Positions 11,022 to 22,690 are shown, counted from the stretch's first letter. The stretch is DNA of 64,000 bases from Adiantum capillus-veneris (GCA_014529385.2 CM043944.1:61459248-61523247); one strand, 5' to 3'. Program-made: numbers and translations. The notes: generated by a model not told the origin, from the letters alone.

Positions 11022-11272
11022 GGAGAGTGTGTGTGCGATCGAGCATTACGAAGGCACGACGGCGGCGAAGCGGTTGAGCGCGGCACGACTGCAGCTTCTT
11101 CTTCATCGCGGCGAGGAATCCACCACGAAGGCGAGCGTAGAGCGGTGAGTGACACACCCTTTGTTTTCTTGAGCTTGCTAGTTTAGGCTTGTTGTGTGCT
11201 TGGAGCCGTTTGTGGCTCGCATACGGTGTATTGGCAAGTCCCTTGCTTCGACAGTGCGGCAAGGAGCGCACA
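10697..11272 (+). repeat. LTR-A 3' LTR
   Basis: 576 bp with two visible differences from the 5' LTR. A TATAAAAG box is at 10893-10900. It is followed by the CACAC target duplication, so the original CACTA sequence resumes at 11278. Confidence 0.95.
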
Positions 11273-11277
11273 CACAC

Positions 11278-11874
11278 ACATGCATACACATGCATACACA
11301 CACACTAATTACACACACTAATTAGTGCATGTGTTCTTTACACACACTAATTAGTGTGTGCATTATTCTAATGCACACACTAATTAGTGTAAGTAAAGAC
11401 ACACCAAAACTTAAATTTGTTAATTATTAGTTACTTGCAAAATCTAAACTTGTTAGATTTTATTACTTGCACAACCTAATATGTTAAATTTGGGATTGGC
11501 CATGCACACACTAATTAGTGTGTGATTAGTGTGTTATTAGTGTGTGCATTGGCCAATGTGATTGGTCAATGCACACACTAATTAGTGTGTTATTAGTGTG
11601 TGCATTGGCCAATGTGATTGGTCAATGCACACACTAATTAGTGCTCATGAACACACACTAATTTGTGTGTGATTAGTGTGTGCATTGACCAATGTGATTG
11701 GTCAATGTACACACTAATTAGTGTGCTATTAGTGTGTGCATTGGCCAATGTGATTGGTCAATGCACACACTAATTAGTGTGCTATTAGTGTGTGCATTGG
11801 CCAATGTGTAAATTTTTAATCATATATTCAAATTTTATACCCTAGTTTAATCTTTGTCGTAATAAATGCAGACC
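11278..11874 (+). repeat. Palindromic tandem array inside the TNPA-like gene's first intron
   Basis: An imperfect array built from the perfect palindrome CACACTAATTAGTGTG and the near-palindromic TTGGCCAATGTGATTGGTCAA. CATTGGCC/GACC boxes start at about 11547, 11603, 11683, 11739 and 11795, giving steps of 56, 80, 56 and 56 bp. CA-rich sequence precedes it, continuing the CA/TG-rich tract at 2165-2242 on the far side of LTR-A. The array may be a protein-binding array for element regulation; that is inference. It ends near the predicted acceptor before 11875. Confidence 0.8.
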
Positions 11875-13360
11875 ATGTCTTCTTCTTCCACACCACGCTT
11901 TCGCAGCATTGAGGATTTCATGCCAGACGGGATGTCATATCCCGACGCTCTCTCTGCCTATCATTCACAGCCGTCGCCTCAGCAGTCATCATCAGGGTTC
12001 GGCTAGTTTCGGGACGCTCTAGGTGGGTCCACTGCCGTACCTGTGACCGATCCAGATGTGGAGAGGGCATTGCGTCTTTGGGCTGAGTGGTTAGGTTCAC
12101 AGCAGACCCTTACACAGCGCTATTCACCGGCGCAGCTAGCAGCTTTTGGATTATCAGAGGTCTCTACTCCAACTGGTGGCACTCCATACCTGCAGAGTTT
12201 TCCAGCTACAGCTCCACGTTCAACTTTTCCTTCACAGGGTCCAATGCCCCAGGGTCCGACGCCATTGGGTGCGACGCCACGGGCGTCCACCTATCCATCA
12301 CCTATCCCACCTCCTGTCCCAGATTCACGTCGGCGCTCTTCTGGCAGTCAACGTCAGGGCAGCTCGCACGCTAGCGCCGGTCGATCTCGACGAGGGAGCG
12401 GAGCTAGTTGTTGTTTTGGGGGGAAAGGGGGGGGGGGGGGGGGGGGAGTACTACAGATTCTCCTCCACAGTCACTGCTCCCTGCTCCAGCAGAAGATGAG
12501 GACCATGACATGCCTTCACCAGATGCTCGCGGGTTATACTACCAGGTTCATAGAGGAGGTATGGTGGATCTCGGGACAGCACAGGGCAGGAGATTCCGCA
12601 CACACGTCAACCAATTAATCCACTCCACATATATCAATTGTTTTCTCAAATTTGATCAGCAAGATCCCTACAACCTCACATATATAGAGACAACCATGCA
12701 CATGCGTTTTCCCAACCCTGAGGGGAAAGAATTCTCAAGGCAATGGTTGCAAGAGCATGTCAAAACATTTCTGAAGAACAAAAAATCTAGTGTGAGGAGA
12801 GCGGCAAAGAAGACAATGGAGTCTCCAGAGCATAGCTATCGGCCAGGAAATGTCCATGATGTGGAGTGGGAGACCGCTATGGGCGAGAAAGAGGACGAAA
12901 GGGCAACCGGTGTGAGGATGTATACGCGGCAAGTTGAGGCCAGATCCCATCAGACTCCTACGTATTATGGTTCGGGAGGAAAAACGGCTTGGAAAGACAA
13001 ATATGTAAGTAAAAATATTAGTTTTATTGTAAAAAATCTAATGTTTTTCATTTAATTAATTGGTTGCTATTTTTTGTCAGTATAACATTACCATGAGTCG
13101 CCCGACCAGAGAAGTGCAGAGATATAGAGAGAACCATACCAAGTATCAAACTTGGTGTTGGTTGTCTGAAAATCAAATGATCTCTCGAGAGGAGTTCGAA
13201 AATGCGTGCAGAAGTCTGCAACATGTAAGTTTAATCTTATCTAAATAATCAAATTGTTGATTTTATATCAAATATTAAATAACAAAGTGTTAATTGTTTC
13301 TTTTTTATGGTTTTGCAGAGTCAAGGAGTTCCACGTGAAATGCCGCCAACTCCTCCATGA
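11875..13360 (+). pseudogene. TNPA-like second CACTA gene (Transposase_24 / plant En-Spm family), broken
   Basis: Exon 1 (11875-13004) begins MSSSSTPRFRSIEDFMPDG. Its conserved core, about 12550-12990, includes RGMVDLGTAQGRRFRTHVNQ and WLQEHVKTFLKNKKSS, typical of the Ptta/En-Spm accessory transposase thought to bind element ends. Introns at 13005-13080 and 13225-13318 have consensus GTAAGT donors and CAG acceptors; exon 2 is 13081-13224 and the last exon ends SQGVPREMPPTPP at a TGA, 13358-13360. Two breaks are visible: a TAG at 12004-12006, and a frame change at a run of more than 20 G at about 12419-12447. The G run could be a sequencing artefact or a true slippage mutation. The promoter and 5' UTR exon probably lie at 1948-2138. 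Confidence 0.82.
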
Positions 13361-13919
13361 GCATCCTCTATTTTGTATACGCGGGCCCCGTTTTCCCGAT
13401 CCCACATGACCATACTCTATTTTGTACACTCGGGCTTTTTTTGCCCTTTATGTAAATGCAATACCTATCATTTTTTGGCTCAATACCTCCCCCAATTGTA
13501 ATTCCACTTATGTAAATGAAATTATCAATCTTCTTTTGGCTCAACGTATTTTTCGATTGTGATATTTTGTTGTAATTAATAATAATTTTATAAAATAACT
13601 AAAATAAATAAAAAAATAGATGACCTTTTGGATGGTCCTAGAAAGGACAATCCAAACGGTCATCTGTTTTTTTATAATAAATCCCTTCGCCGTAATGCTC
13701 GCGATAAGCCTGACACGGTAATATGTGAGGGTACTGTTGCAGCAAAGCATGCGGTAATATTGGCGGAAATATTTCTGCATCCATTACCGGATCAGGTACC
13801 GCTGGACCATTACCGCTAGCTTTGCTGCAGTATTTGCCGCGTACGGGAATTTTTATATTTCAAGTTTGTTTGTTTTTTTGCGGTAATGTGAGCGATAATA
13901 CCGCGCATATGTTATAGTG
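13361..13919 (-). repeat. CACTA right subterminal region and terminal inverted repeat
   Basis: Noncoding. An inverted repeat at about 13619-13669 (GATGACC...GGTCATC) is followed by many GCGGTAAT-type motifs in both orientations from about 13690 to 13905, ending in the CACTA terminus at 13919. Subterminal repeats of this kind are transposase-binding sites in En/Spm elements. Confidence 0.85.
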
Positions 13920-16900
13920 CAAGCCAAGATGTAAAGTGCCACTAAGGTAGCGGAAAATCCTCTTGACAGCCTGCCAATGCTTAGACCCTGGGCTATGCAT
14001 AAATCTGCTGACCTGTGAGACTACAAACTGAATATCCGGCATGGTGTTGCATACATAAATGAGGCAGCCAACAGTAGTTTGGTAAAGAGTGACATCAGCA
14101 GGATCGCCAGCATCATGTAGACTCAACTTCAAACCTGTTTCCATGGGAGTGGCAATAGGTTTTCAATCCTCAAGTCCAAACTTACATAGCAATGTCTCTA
14201 TGTAGCTTTTCTGACACAAGGCAATACCACCATCACACTGCTTAAACTGTATACCCAAGTAATGATGCAACAGCCCCAAATCTTTCATCTTGAAAGTAGC
14301 ATTCAAATCAGCCTTAAATTCAGCAATATGTCTCTCATTTGGTCCAGTGATCAGCAAATCATCAACATAAAGAACCACAATGAGAAGTACATCACCCTCA
14401 CGCTTTACATACAATGTGCCCTCTATTGGACTGTTACGAAAGCCTTGTTTGACCAAATGAGTTTTAGCTTTCTCATACCAAGCACGAGGAGATTGCTTCA
14501 ACCCATACAAAGCCTTGTTACATTTGCACACTTTGTCCTCTTGTCCTTTTATGACAAAACTGCGAGGCTGCATTACATAAACTTCCTCAAATATGTCACC
14601 ATTCAAGAAAGCAGTAACAATGTCTCATTGATGTACATCCCAACCAAAATGAGCTGCCAATGCACATAGAAAACGCACAGTAGTCATACGACAAGTGGGA
14701 GCAAAAGTCTCTTCATAATCTATGCCTTTTTGCTGTGCATAACCCTTTGCAACAAGTCGAGCCTTATGGCGATCGATCTCACCATCCGGCTTGCGTTTCA
14801 ACTTGTAAACCCACTTTGTACCAATGGCCTTTTTTCTAGGAGGCAAATCACATAAAGTCCATGTGTCATTTTCTATAAGTGCATCATATTCTGATTGCAT
14901 GGCAGCCATCCAATTTTCTGAATTTTGTGCTTCATCAAAATTCAGTGGCTCCTCAACATCATGTAAGCTAGACACAGCCAAAGCATAACAATCTGATGCA
15001 TTAGATGCACGGCGAGAGCCTGAACGAGTACGACTAGACAAAGGTGCATCCAATTTACTGTCACCCAAAGGGTGCACCAGCCATTTTGGCATACCTCTAG
15101 CCTGCTCATTTTCAGCCCTTTCCTCATCAAGTACATCATGTACATCTGCATCAGTAATAGTCTGATCTAGAACATTTTCAGAAACCCCCATAGGTTGTAC
15201 ATTTGCCTCATTAGAACTTACATTCGTATTTCCACCACTGAAAAGAGGCAACAAAGTGTCATAAATGTCCTGTGAGCTTACATTACTGTCTCTAGTACAT
15301 GACAACAAGGGTTGAACAGAATCTTCCACAAACACTACATCCCGTGAAACCAGAATACGTTTTGTTTGCGGATGATACAACCTGTAACCTTTGCTTTTAG
15401 CACTATAACCAACAAAAATACATTTGACAACCTTATCATCCAATTTCTACACTGCACTTGTGGCATCAAAGCATATGCCAAACAGCCAAAAACACGCATG
15501 TGCTCAATAGAAGCCTTTCTATCATGCCATGCTTCATAAGGAGTAATAGACTGCAAAGCTTTCATAGGACACCTGTTAAGTACATAAGTGGCACACATAA
15601 TGGCCTCAAGCCAAAAAGAATGCGGCAAAGCTTGACTTTTGACCATACATCGTGCCATTTCCGTCAGTGACCTATTTTTCCTCTCAGCAACACCATTTTG
15701 CTGAGGTGTATAAGGCACTGTACATTGGTGTTTTATCCCACGAGTAGCCAGAAATGCATTAAATTCATGAGACATATACTCCCCCCCTCGATCAGAACGG
15801 AGGGTGCCCATAGTACATTTCGAGACATTTTCAGCCATAGCCAGAAATTGTTTGAAGCACATAAAAACTTTGGACTTCGCTTTAAGCGGAAATACCCATG
15901 CATGCCTGGAGTAATCATCAATGAAAGTCACGAAGTAGAGGTAATTGCCCAAGGACGGAGTTTGCATGGGCCCACAAACATCACTATGCACAAGCTGCAA
16001 CCTGCATGTGGCCCGAACTGAACCATCCTTTGGAAACTTAGAACGCTGCATCTTACCCAAAATACAGCCTTCACAAACATGTTTGACGGGTGCTTCAAGA
16101 GGCGGCAAAGAAGCAACCATATCAGATTTCTGCAAACGCAGCAAACTGGCAAAATTCAGATGATCAAAACGTGCATGCCAAAGTTTTGCATTTGAAATAG
16201 CCCTTGAATCTGCAACAGCATTTGCAAAAAAAATTCCACACTTTTCATACAAAGTGAGCTTATACAGCCCATGGCACAAAAGCCTAGATGCAACAATTTC
16301 ATCACCAAAACTGAGTTCATGAACTGTAGATCTGTCATCCACAAATTTGACTACAACTCCAAGTCTAGCAAGTGCGGATACAGACAAGAGATTCTTCTTG
16401 ATCCCAGGTACATAAAGTGCATCAACAAGTGTGAAGGAACTGCCATTAGCAGCAGTGAGCACAATCTTTCCAACTCCTTGAACTAGATAAGATGCGTTGT
16501 TGGCACAAGTGACTGAATTCCCATGAGGGACAGACTCGAGAGAGGTAAACAATTCACGATGTGAGGTAATGTGCTTTGTAGCACCATTGTCGAAATACCA
16601 CACATGTGAATTTGCAGCAACTGACAAGTATGCATCATGGACAGCAGGATTGTAAGTGCACTCTACGCTAAACGCCCATTCTGCATCAACATCAGCATTA
16701 CAGTCTCCTTTCACAGAAGACTCAACAATGGCTGCATTTGTAGTGGAACCAGCATTTGCAGTGGAACCACCCTCTTTCTTCTTAGCCTCTTTGGCCTTCA
16801 ACTTAGGACACGACTTGACCAAGTGATCATTGGCTTTACAATAATGGCAACACATCTTCTTTTTGCCCTTATCACCAGAATTGCCAGACGAAGTGCTGCT

Positions 16901-17544
16901 AGCAGAAGCATTAGGAACAAAATTTTTGCCACTCGCAGCAGAACCATAAGAAGTGGCTGCATTACTGCTACCACCCTTTCTTTGAGAAGCAATAAAAGCC
17001 TGTTCAACTGCACGCTGCCTAGTCCTGTTTTTTCTGGAAAGTGACTCTTGCAACAACAATGTGCATAATGCATGAAACTTGACAAATTCAGGATTTCCTT
17101 GGGTCATCAGTCTCCAAGTACTAGCAAAAGTCTGGTAGAAATCTGGTAAGGCATTAAGAACAGTCTGCACAAGGTAACTGTCTGAAATGACTTCACCTAC
17201 AGAAATAAGCTGCTCATTGATATCCTTGACACTAGCAAGGAAAGTGTCCATATCATCTTCCTCATGCATAATCTTCGACTCCAGCTCTTTACGCAACAAA
17301 GCAATTTTAGCGTCATTGCGGCTTGCATAAAGACCTGCTAGAATATCCCAAGCCTGTTTTGCAGATTTTGTTGAACGGATGTGAGGAACAATGGTGCGCT
17401 TCATAGACAACGCAATCAATGCATGAGCTTCACAGACACAAAAACATGTTGCATCATATAAGCCCACATAGGGTAGTTGTCCCCATCCAACCTGTCCTCA
17501 GCAGCAAACATCTTGAACACATCTGTGTTGTTGTTGTCAGCCAT
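13920..17544 (-). pseudogene. Copia-1 Gag-Pol polyprotein, broken
   Basis: Starts MADNNNTDVFKMF at 17544. In order: UBN2-type Gag (ALIALSMKRTIVPHIRS), CCHC knuckle (CHYCKANDHLVKSC), protease (WYFDNGATKHIT, with DNG in place of the usual DSG), GAG-pre-integrase (LWHARFDHLN), integrase core (HSDVCGPM, LRSDRGGEYM, NGVAERKNRS), and RT with YVDDLLITG at about 14350. Breaks: a frame change near 17440 (probably with loss of part of Gag, judging by length), a 1-base deletion near 15446 relative to Copia-2, and TGA stops at 14627-14625 and 14165-14163 where Copia-2 has Ser and Cys codons. The frame ends at the CACTA junction in the RNase H region. Confidence 0.9.
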
Positions 17545-17846
17545 GGTAAATGCTGCACCTGATGTGAAAACTGCCCGAAAATAGGAGAAATGGAGCGGGA
17601 ACAACCTGTACTATATGGCACAAACCGTAGAAGACTATAAGACACCTGTTATGCAGAAAACGGCACTGACAGAAATTCTGCACAAAATGACTAAATAGCC
17701 TGTGCAGTAATGCCTGTAGTGGAAACGGAGGCCGAAATGAGCCCAAATCAAAACCTGTGAACGCTCTCCAAAGCTCACTGAAATCGGAGAAAGTAAGCAG
17801 GCGTGTGCTGGAGCAGCTGGCGACTAAGCCCGGGAGGACGTGACCT

Positions 17847-17858
17847 GCTTTGATACCA
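17847..17858 (-). other. Copia-1 primer binding site (initiator tRNA-Met type)
   Basis: On the minus strand TGGTATCAAAGC follows the LTR by two bases. The usual copia site is TGGTATCAGAGC, complementary to initiator tRNA-Met; one base differs. Confidence 0.75.
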
Positions 17859-17860
17859 AT

Positions 17861-18087
17861 TATTGGAATTAGGGTTGCAGAGAAACACACACAGCTTGGA
17901 GAAGACGAAGGAAGCTCAAGGCACACAATAGAGAGTGTGTTACTTAGTGTGAAATGGAAAGATAGATAGCCCTAGAGTGATGGGCGTATATACAATGCAC
18001 GGGGGAAAAAACCTCCTAAAGAGGGAAAAAATGCCCCGGCGGTCCTAGTGTGTTCACACACATCACTACCACATGTATATGGTAACA
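17861..18087 (-). repeat. Copia-1 5' LTR
   Basis: 227 bp, matching both Copia-2 LTRs closely. On the plus strand it runs TATTGGAATTAGGG...ATGGTAACA; the expected TG end is mutated to TA. It carries the unmutated state at nearly all sites where the right Copia-2 LTR has C-to-T or G-to-A changes. Confidence 0.9.
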
Positions 18088-19879
18088 GGAAATTTTTAAT
18101 GTTATATGCTTTCAATTACATGTCCAGGAAAAATGTTTACCACACATCTTGCATGATTGAATTAATGCAAGGCGGTACCCAGTATAGTGTGATTATCCCT
18201 TTCGACTAGAGGAAGATCATATTTTAAAATGGTTCTGCTTTGAAAATAGCAACATTGGCAATGCTAAACTCTACAGTGGCTAAAGGAATCAAACATTCAT
18301 AAGCACTTGCAAAAATATATAGGATTTATGACAAGAGGGTTTTAAGCCAAAGTTCAAACCTGGAAAAAGTGTCTTTTTGAACTATGTTAGTTGAAAGCAT
18401 GTGGAATACACTGGTCATGGGCTGATAGATTAAGTAGGGAAGAGTAAAGTAGCATTCATGATTAGGAGAGCATAATCACACATAACAAGAGAATGAAATC
18501 AAAATGGAGAATTTATTATTGAACTAGATGAACAAAATACAAGAAATCTCTTTTTTCTAGCCTTGAGCTAGGCATCTCTACACTCAATGTAGTACAACTC
18601 TAAATAAAGGGAAAAGCATCTGATTTTGAAAGCATATGAAATACACCATATGGTCATGCTAGTTTATGTGAAGGACTCTCATCCGATATCATGTCATTCA
18701 TAGATGTAGGTTGATAGGCTTAATCCCATCTCCCTTTTGGGTTTAAACTATGAAAAATGTAAAAGAAACTCATTTGTCAAGATGGTTCATACACATAACT
18801 AGCTAAAGATAGCTAATAACTATGGTTTCTATAATGACACATACTCATAAGACTTCCCTTGTAGCTGTAAGTCCATGGGCTAGTGTGAAGCTAGCTCAGG
18901 GGTTACCTATATAATGGCATATGGCTTAGTGGAGAGCTAGAATTCATTGCCATATGCCTTAAAGTGATATCATAGCTATTTTTAGAGGGGGCATGGTCTT
19001 TACATGCACATGCAACCAGGGAGAGGAGGAAATTGAAGCAAGGCTTGGTGAGACGACCATGGGTGGGCACTCTTACACACACACTCGGTTTGTGTGACCT
19101 CCACCATAGCTCACATGGCTAGTTTGGTTGGTTTCGTGTTGGGTTGAGAAGCAAAAAATTCTTCTGCAACTTCACCATCCGACCACCTCACCGAGTGCTG
19201 GCTCTCTCTCATTCTTTCTCTGCACTGCCTGTGCCAGAGGCCATAGCCAACCTCCATTATGTTCACACATAAACCCCACTTTGGGCCAAAATTTAAGGCT
19301 AAGGCAAGGTTCCCATTGATCAAAGGGAAGGTGTTTCAGCAAGGGTTGATCAAAGGGGGTTCATCAAAGCCCTCGAGTCTTGTATCTGCACCAACTTCAG
19401 CTCAAAGTCGGAGAAGTTTCTTTAGCCAGCAATATTGCAAATTTGAAGATTATAGAATTTCTAAGCAATTTACTATTTAGTATTAGTTGTGCTACGCAAT
19501 GACTTCACGTAATAATCAAATACATCAAGGATAATGTTTTGGAGGAATTATGAAGTCATAATCATTGGGTGATTCGTTCTACAAGGTATTTATTTTTCTA
19601 CTACTCATACACCATGGATTTAACCATATACATGCATCACAATTTGATTTTAGAAACCTACACCCATTCTACATCCAAGTGTCTCGTGTTGGCTACTCTC
19701 ACGGAGGGTGCTTGCATAGCAACGGGCTAGGAAGATAGCATGGAATTGCTTATATGAAAGAATTTATATTATTACAAGAATGCATGTCTATTTAAAGTCA
19801 AATTTTCCACAGTTGAATGCACATGTGAGTAAAATGTCTAATTTTCTTGTGCAATTCCTGTAATAGTCAACCAAGGGCC
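18088..19879. other. Unassigned AT-rich region
   Basis: About 1.8 kb with no coding frame, LTR pair, tRNA or transposon end that I can support. Short frames at 19111-19480 are not convincing. It may include the 5' part of Gypsy-3, whose gag begins directly after it. Confidence 0.5.
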
Positions 19880-20296
19880 TTGTTAATGGGAAGCCTCAGG
19901 TTTCTTTGACTTTTCTACCCACCCCTATTCTACAGAAGCAAGGCTCCAATCTCGATGTGTTTCCCCTTTTCTCTCCGAAAGTGGTGGATGATTTGTTGAA
20001 AAACGCAAAGCCACCAACCTTTCAAGGGGAGGAAAAGGAGCGCAACAAACATATGTTGAAAATTCTTGAGCAAATGGGATTTCATTCATGATCTTAGACT
20101 TACTTTGATTGCAGTCAAGGCACTGCAAGCAAATCTAACACTCGAGGGTAGAGCCTATAAATGGTGGATGTCTCTCAAGCAGAAGGGCATCATACCACAT
20201 ATACATTTTAAGGATGTGTTTAGAAAATAATTTCTGCCCACCAATGAAAGGGATAGAAATTGAACTACATGGAACAAGTGCTTTATGCGTCAGCAT
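19880..20296 (+). pseudogene. gag: Gypsy-3 gag, left fragment
   Basis: A retrotrans_gag capsid domain across two frames: KPPTFQGEEKERN near 20010, then HDLRLTL, LEGRAYKWWMSLKQKG and FLPTNERDRN up to 20296. A frameshift near 20085 and in-frame stops mark it as old. The domain is cut at 20296 by Gypsy-2 and resumes in frame at 31893, after the MRQH codons on the left side, so the two parts were once continuous. Confidence 0.85.
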
Positions 20297-21322
20297 TGTC
20301 AAGAAGTGTGCAGTGCGACTAGGAAAGCGGCGAGCCTCTAACTGTGAGGATTCGTAGCAAAATCAAGCAATGCGTAGATGATTTGAAGCTAAAAATGCAC
20401 TAAAAAATAACAAAACTCCAGCCATGAAAGCTCCACTTTGAAAAATAACCAAGATTAACTCAAAACTCTTGTGTGTGTGTGATGATTAGGTGTAGCCTTG
20501 CACCCAATTGCACAGATGCAGTGCTCATTCAACCTATTAAAAACCCTAAATATACGCTTTGATTCTTCGTCCTGACCATTTCATGGAAGCTTCAGTACTT
20601 CATTGGAGAAGCCCAAGTAGTTATTTGAGGAGGGGAAAACCTAATTGGAGGCCTCACAACCTCAACCATGTAGTGAAAGTAGCACGGAACTGCACTAGCA
20701 CCCTGTAAAGGAATGGTTGTATCTCCTTGCTCATATACCCAAATGAGCTCATTCTTGGATCTAAAATTGCTCACACTACTTAGGTAACGATAGAACCATC
20801 ATTGATGTGGCATTTTGAGCTGTTTATAGGCTATTTTTGACCATTTTATGGCCATTTTTAGCCCAAAAATGCCCCTTTTTGTCCGTTAAAAGTCCAAACA
20901 AACTGGGAAAAATCCCTAAATTTGTGGAAAAATCCCATTGATATCAAATATCATGTTGAACCTCATTTCCTTACTTGGTAATCACTTTGGACATGTCTTT
21001 TACGCCCACGCATGAAACCTGTTATTTTTGGCTGAGATTGGCCGCATTGAACTTTCTAGGCAAAACGAGCATGCCACTTTGAAACACTTGAAATTTGTAC
21101 ATTCCTAAAGAAAATAATACATTATTTAATGTGGTAAAACATGCAACGGTGCCACATCCCTGGCCTCACCTACCTGGCAAGGTATGACACGCCTGCAACC
21201 ATGGCATCCGTTTTCGCATATATCACACTATGTACATCATATCATTTGGTCCCACCTAACAAAATCATTGAGAGTGAGGTAGATATTTTAATTTCACATT
21301 ATGAACGTGCCACGGCACGACA
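20297..21322 (-). repeat. Gypsy-2 3' LTR (left copy)
   Basis: 1026 bp. On the plus strand it runs TGTCAAGAAGTG...GGCACGACA. It aligns throughout with 27730-28071 plus 31204-31892. Confidence 0.88.
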
Positions 21323-21339
21323 TCCACCCCCTCTAAACC
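21323..21339 (-). other. Gypsy-2 polypurine tract
   Basis: On the minus strand GGTTTAGAGGGGGTGGA lies directly before the LTR start TGTCGTGCC. The same PPT with about 50 bp of near-identical surroundings is found in LTR-4 at 34500. Confidence 0.8.
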
Positions 21340-21632
21340 TGCACATCCTCCGGCATGTGCCATACATATCTTTTGCAGGCTCAGTCTTCATTTAAGTCAA
21401 CATACATATCCATTTCATCATCACTTGCAACGAAATCTAACATGTCATCCTCTCATTCTTCATCTACATCCATAACATTTTCATCAAAGCCTTCATTCTG
21501 ACTTTCCTATGAATCAAAGGGATATGTATCACCTCTTCTTTTGAATAACTTTATTCTTTTCCCTGCGATGGGAATCTTCATTTTCGTCCCGTCTAACTCA
21601 TGCAAGGTATAAGTTACATTCCCATGTACATG

Positions 21633-22690
21633 CTAAACCACATAAGGACCAAACCATCTCTTTGAAAGCTTTCTTATTTTTGAATGCTGGTTTTCAAGAC
21701 TATTGTCATACACCAACACCCAATCACCTTCCTCAATAGCTTTAGGTTTGAGCCTATGCCTCTTATCAAATCTGTCTTTATTCTTTAACCTTGCATCTTT
21801 CAATCGTGTTACTGCATTCTCAATATCTTGAGACCTTCTTTCTAACTGTTGTATGCACAAAGCAAGAAGGTCTTTCCTACTCATTCCATCTTCCCAAGGT
21901 AATACATTACATGTGGGAATTACATCTTTAATTAGCATTATAGGTTTCTGACCATACATCAACTCAAAAGGCATATAACTAGAAAGTGAGCTATGAGTTG
22001 TACGATCAGCCCATAAAGCATAAGGCAATAAACTAGGCCACTCTCCCATTTTACCTTTGCAGGCCTTAGCCAAAGCTTTAATGATAGGAGGATGCCCACA
22101 CTCCGATTTACCATTTCCCTCAGGATTATATGTAGTAGTGAGAGCAAGTTTAATGCCCAACCTAGAGAAAAAATCCCTTGTTTTCTCAGCATCCAACTCA
22201 CCCCAGTCCGTTGTTATTTTCCCCACACAACCATTTAATGGCTGATTACATCATCCAAGAGGAACTTACATATCCCTTCAGTGCTTTTCATTATTAGAGC
22301 ATGACCTTCAACTTGGTTGGTTAAGTCTTCTCATGCAAGCACTATGTATCTCATTTTCCATAATCCCGATGGCATTGTAATGAGATCTACTACCCACTTA
22401 TAGTGCATGGCCAATGGGTAAGTGGGGTGCAACCTATCATGATGATGTACATTTGAATACATTTGATAGGTTTCACAAGACTCCACAAAGTGAGATACAT
22501 CTTTATACATACCTTTCCACCAATACCTCTCTTTCATTTTAGTGAAGGTGACCCATATGCCTCTATGTCCAACATAAAGACTCTCATGAAACTTTTTCAT
22601 AAGCTCATTTTGAGCGTCCTTATCATTCACAACTCTTAACGGCATTCCATTTCTTTGTTTTGGACGCTTCCATAAGTATCCATCTTTCAA
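21633..22690 (-). pseudogene. Gypsy-2 integrase
   Basis: The zinc-binding part (22331-22690) has H residues and WWKGMYKDV but only a partial Cys pair (CETYQM). The catalytic core in 21633-22226 keeps the later Asp/Glu region (GNGKSECGHPPIIKALA) and ends in a GDWVLVYDN C-terminal fold and RWFGPYVV. The core's first part, between the two frames, is disrupted by stops. Confidence 0.8.

Larger units (their letters stand above)
2243..11272 (+). mobile_element. LTR-A: young non-autonomous Ty3/gypsy-like element (Gag-Pro only)
   Basis: Two 576-bp LTRs (TGTTAACC...GCGCACA) flank a 7.9-kb interior and are bordered by the 5-bp duplication CACAC at 2238-2242 and 11273-11277. By eye the LTRs differ at two positions. 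The interior has a PBS, an AT-rich leader, a gag ORF, a second ORF with zinc knuckles and retropepsin, and a PPT. No RT, RNase H or integrase motif is present in any frame, including the 1.6 kb after the second ORF, so mobilisation would need proteins from another element. It is inserted in sense with the TNPA-like gene. Confidence 0.93.
1..13919. mobile_element. CACTA (En/Spm-type) DNA transposon, left end outside the window
   Basis: The right terminus reads CACTATAACATATGCGCGG on the minus strand, starting at 13919; CACTA ends are diagnostic of this superfamily. Inside are a TNP2-like transposase gene (minus) and a TNPA/Transposase_24-like gene (plus), the usual two-gene content, arranged divergently. 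The element interrupts the RNase H region of Copia-1: the parallel stretch of Copia-2 near 28870-28900 runs uninterrupted across the insertion point. The left CACTA end and the target duplication lie off the window. About 9 kb of the span is the inserted LTR-A retrotransposon. Both genes carry defects, so this copy is probably not autonomous as sequenced. Confidence 0.9.
13920..18087 (-). mobile_element. Copia-1: Ty1/copia element truncated by the CACTA insertion
   Basis: Gag, protease, integrase and RT domains in copia order on the minus strand, with the 5' LTR at 17861-18087. The RNase H C-terminus and 3' LTR must lie left of the CACTA element, outside the window. It is the same family as Copia-2: LTRs and pol align throughout. 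A CAAGCCAAGATG string directly after the CACTA end matches CAACCAAGATG in Copia-2, fixing the insertion point. Confidence 0.92.

Noticed and set aside
11530-11815. Regularly spaced palindromic repeats as a CRISPR array
   Set aside because: Eukaryotic transposon context, no constant repeat with unique spacers, no cas genes.
14262-16486. Plus-strand ORFs across Copia-1
   Set aside because: Antisense shadows of a clear copia polyprotein on the minus strand.
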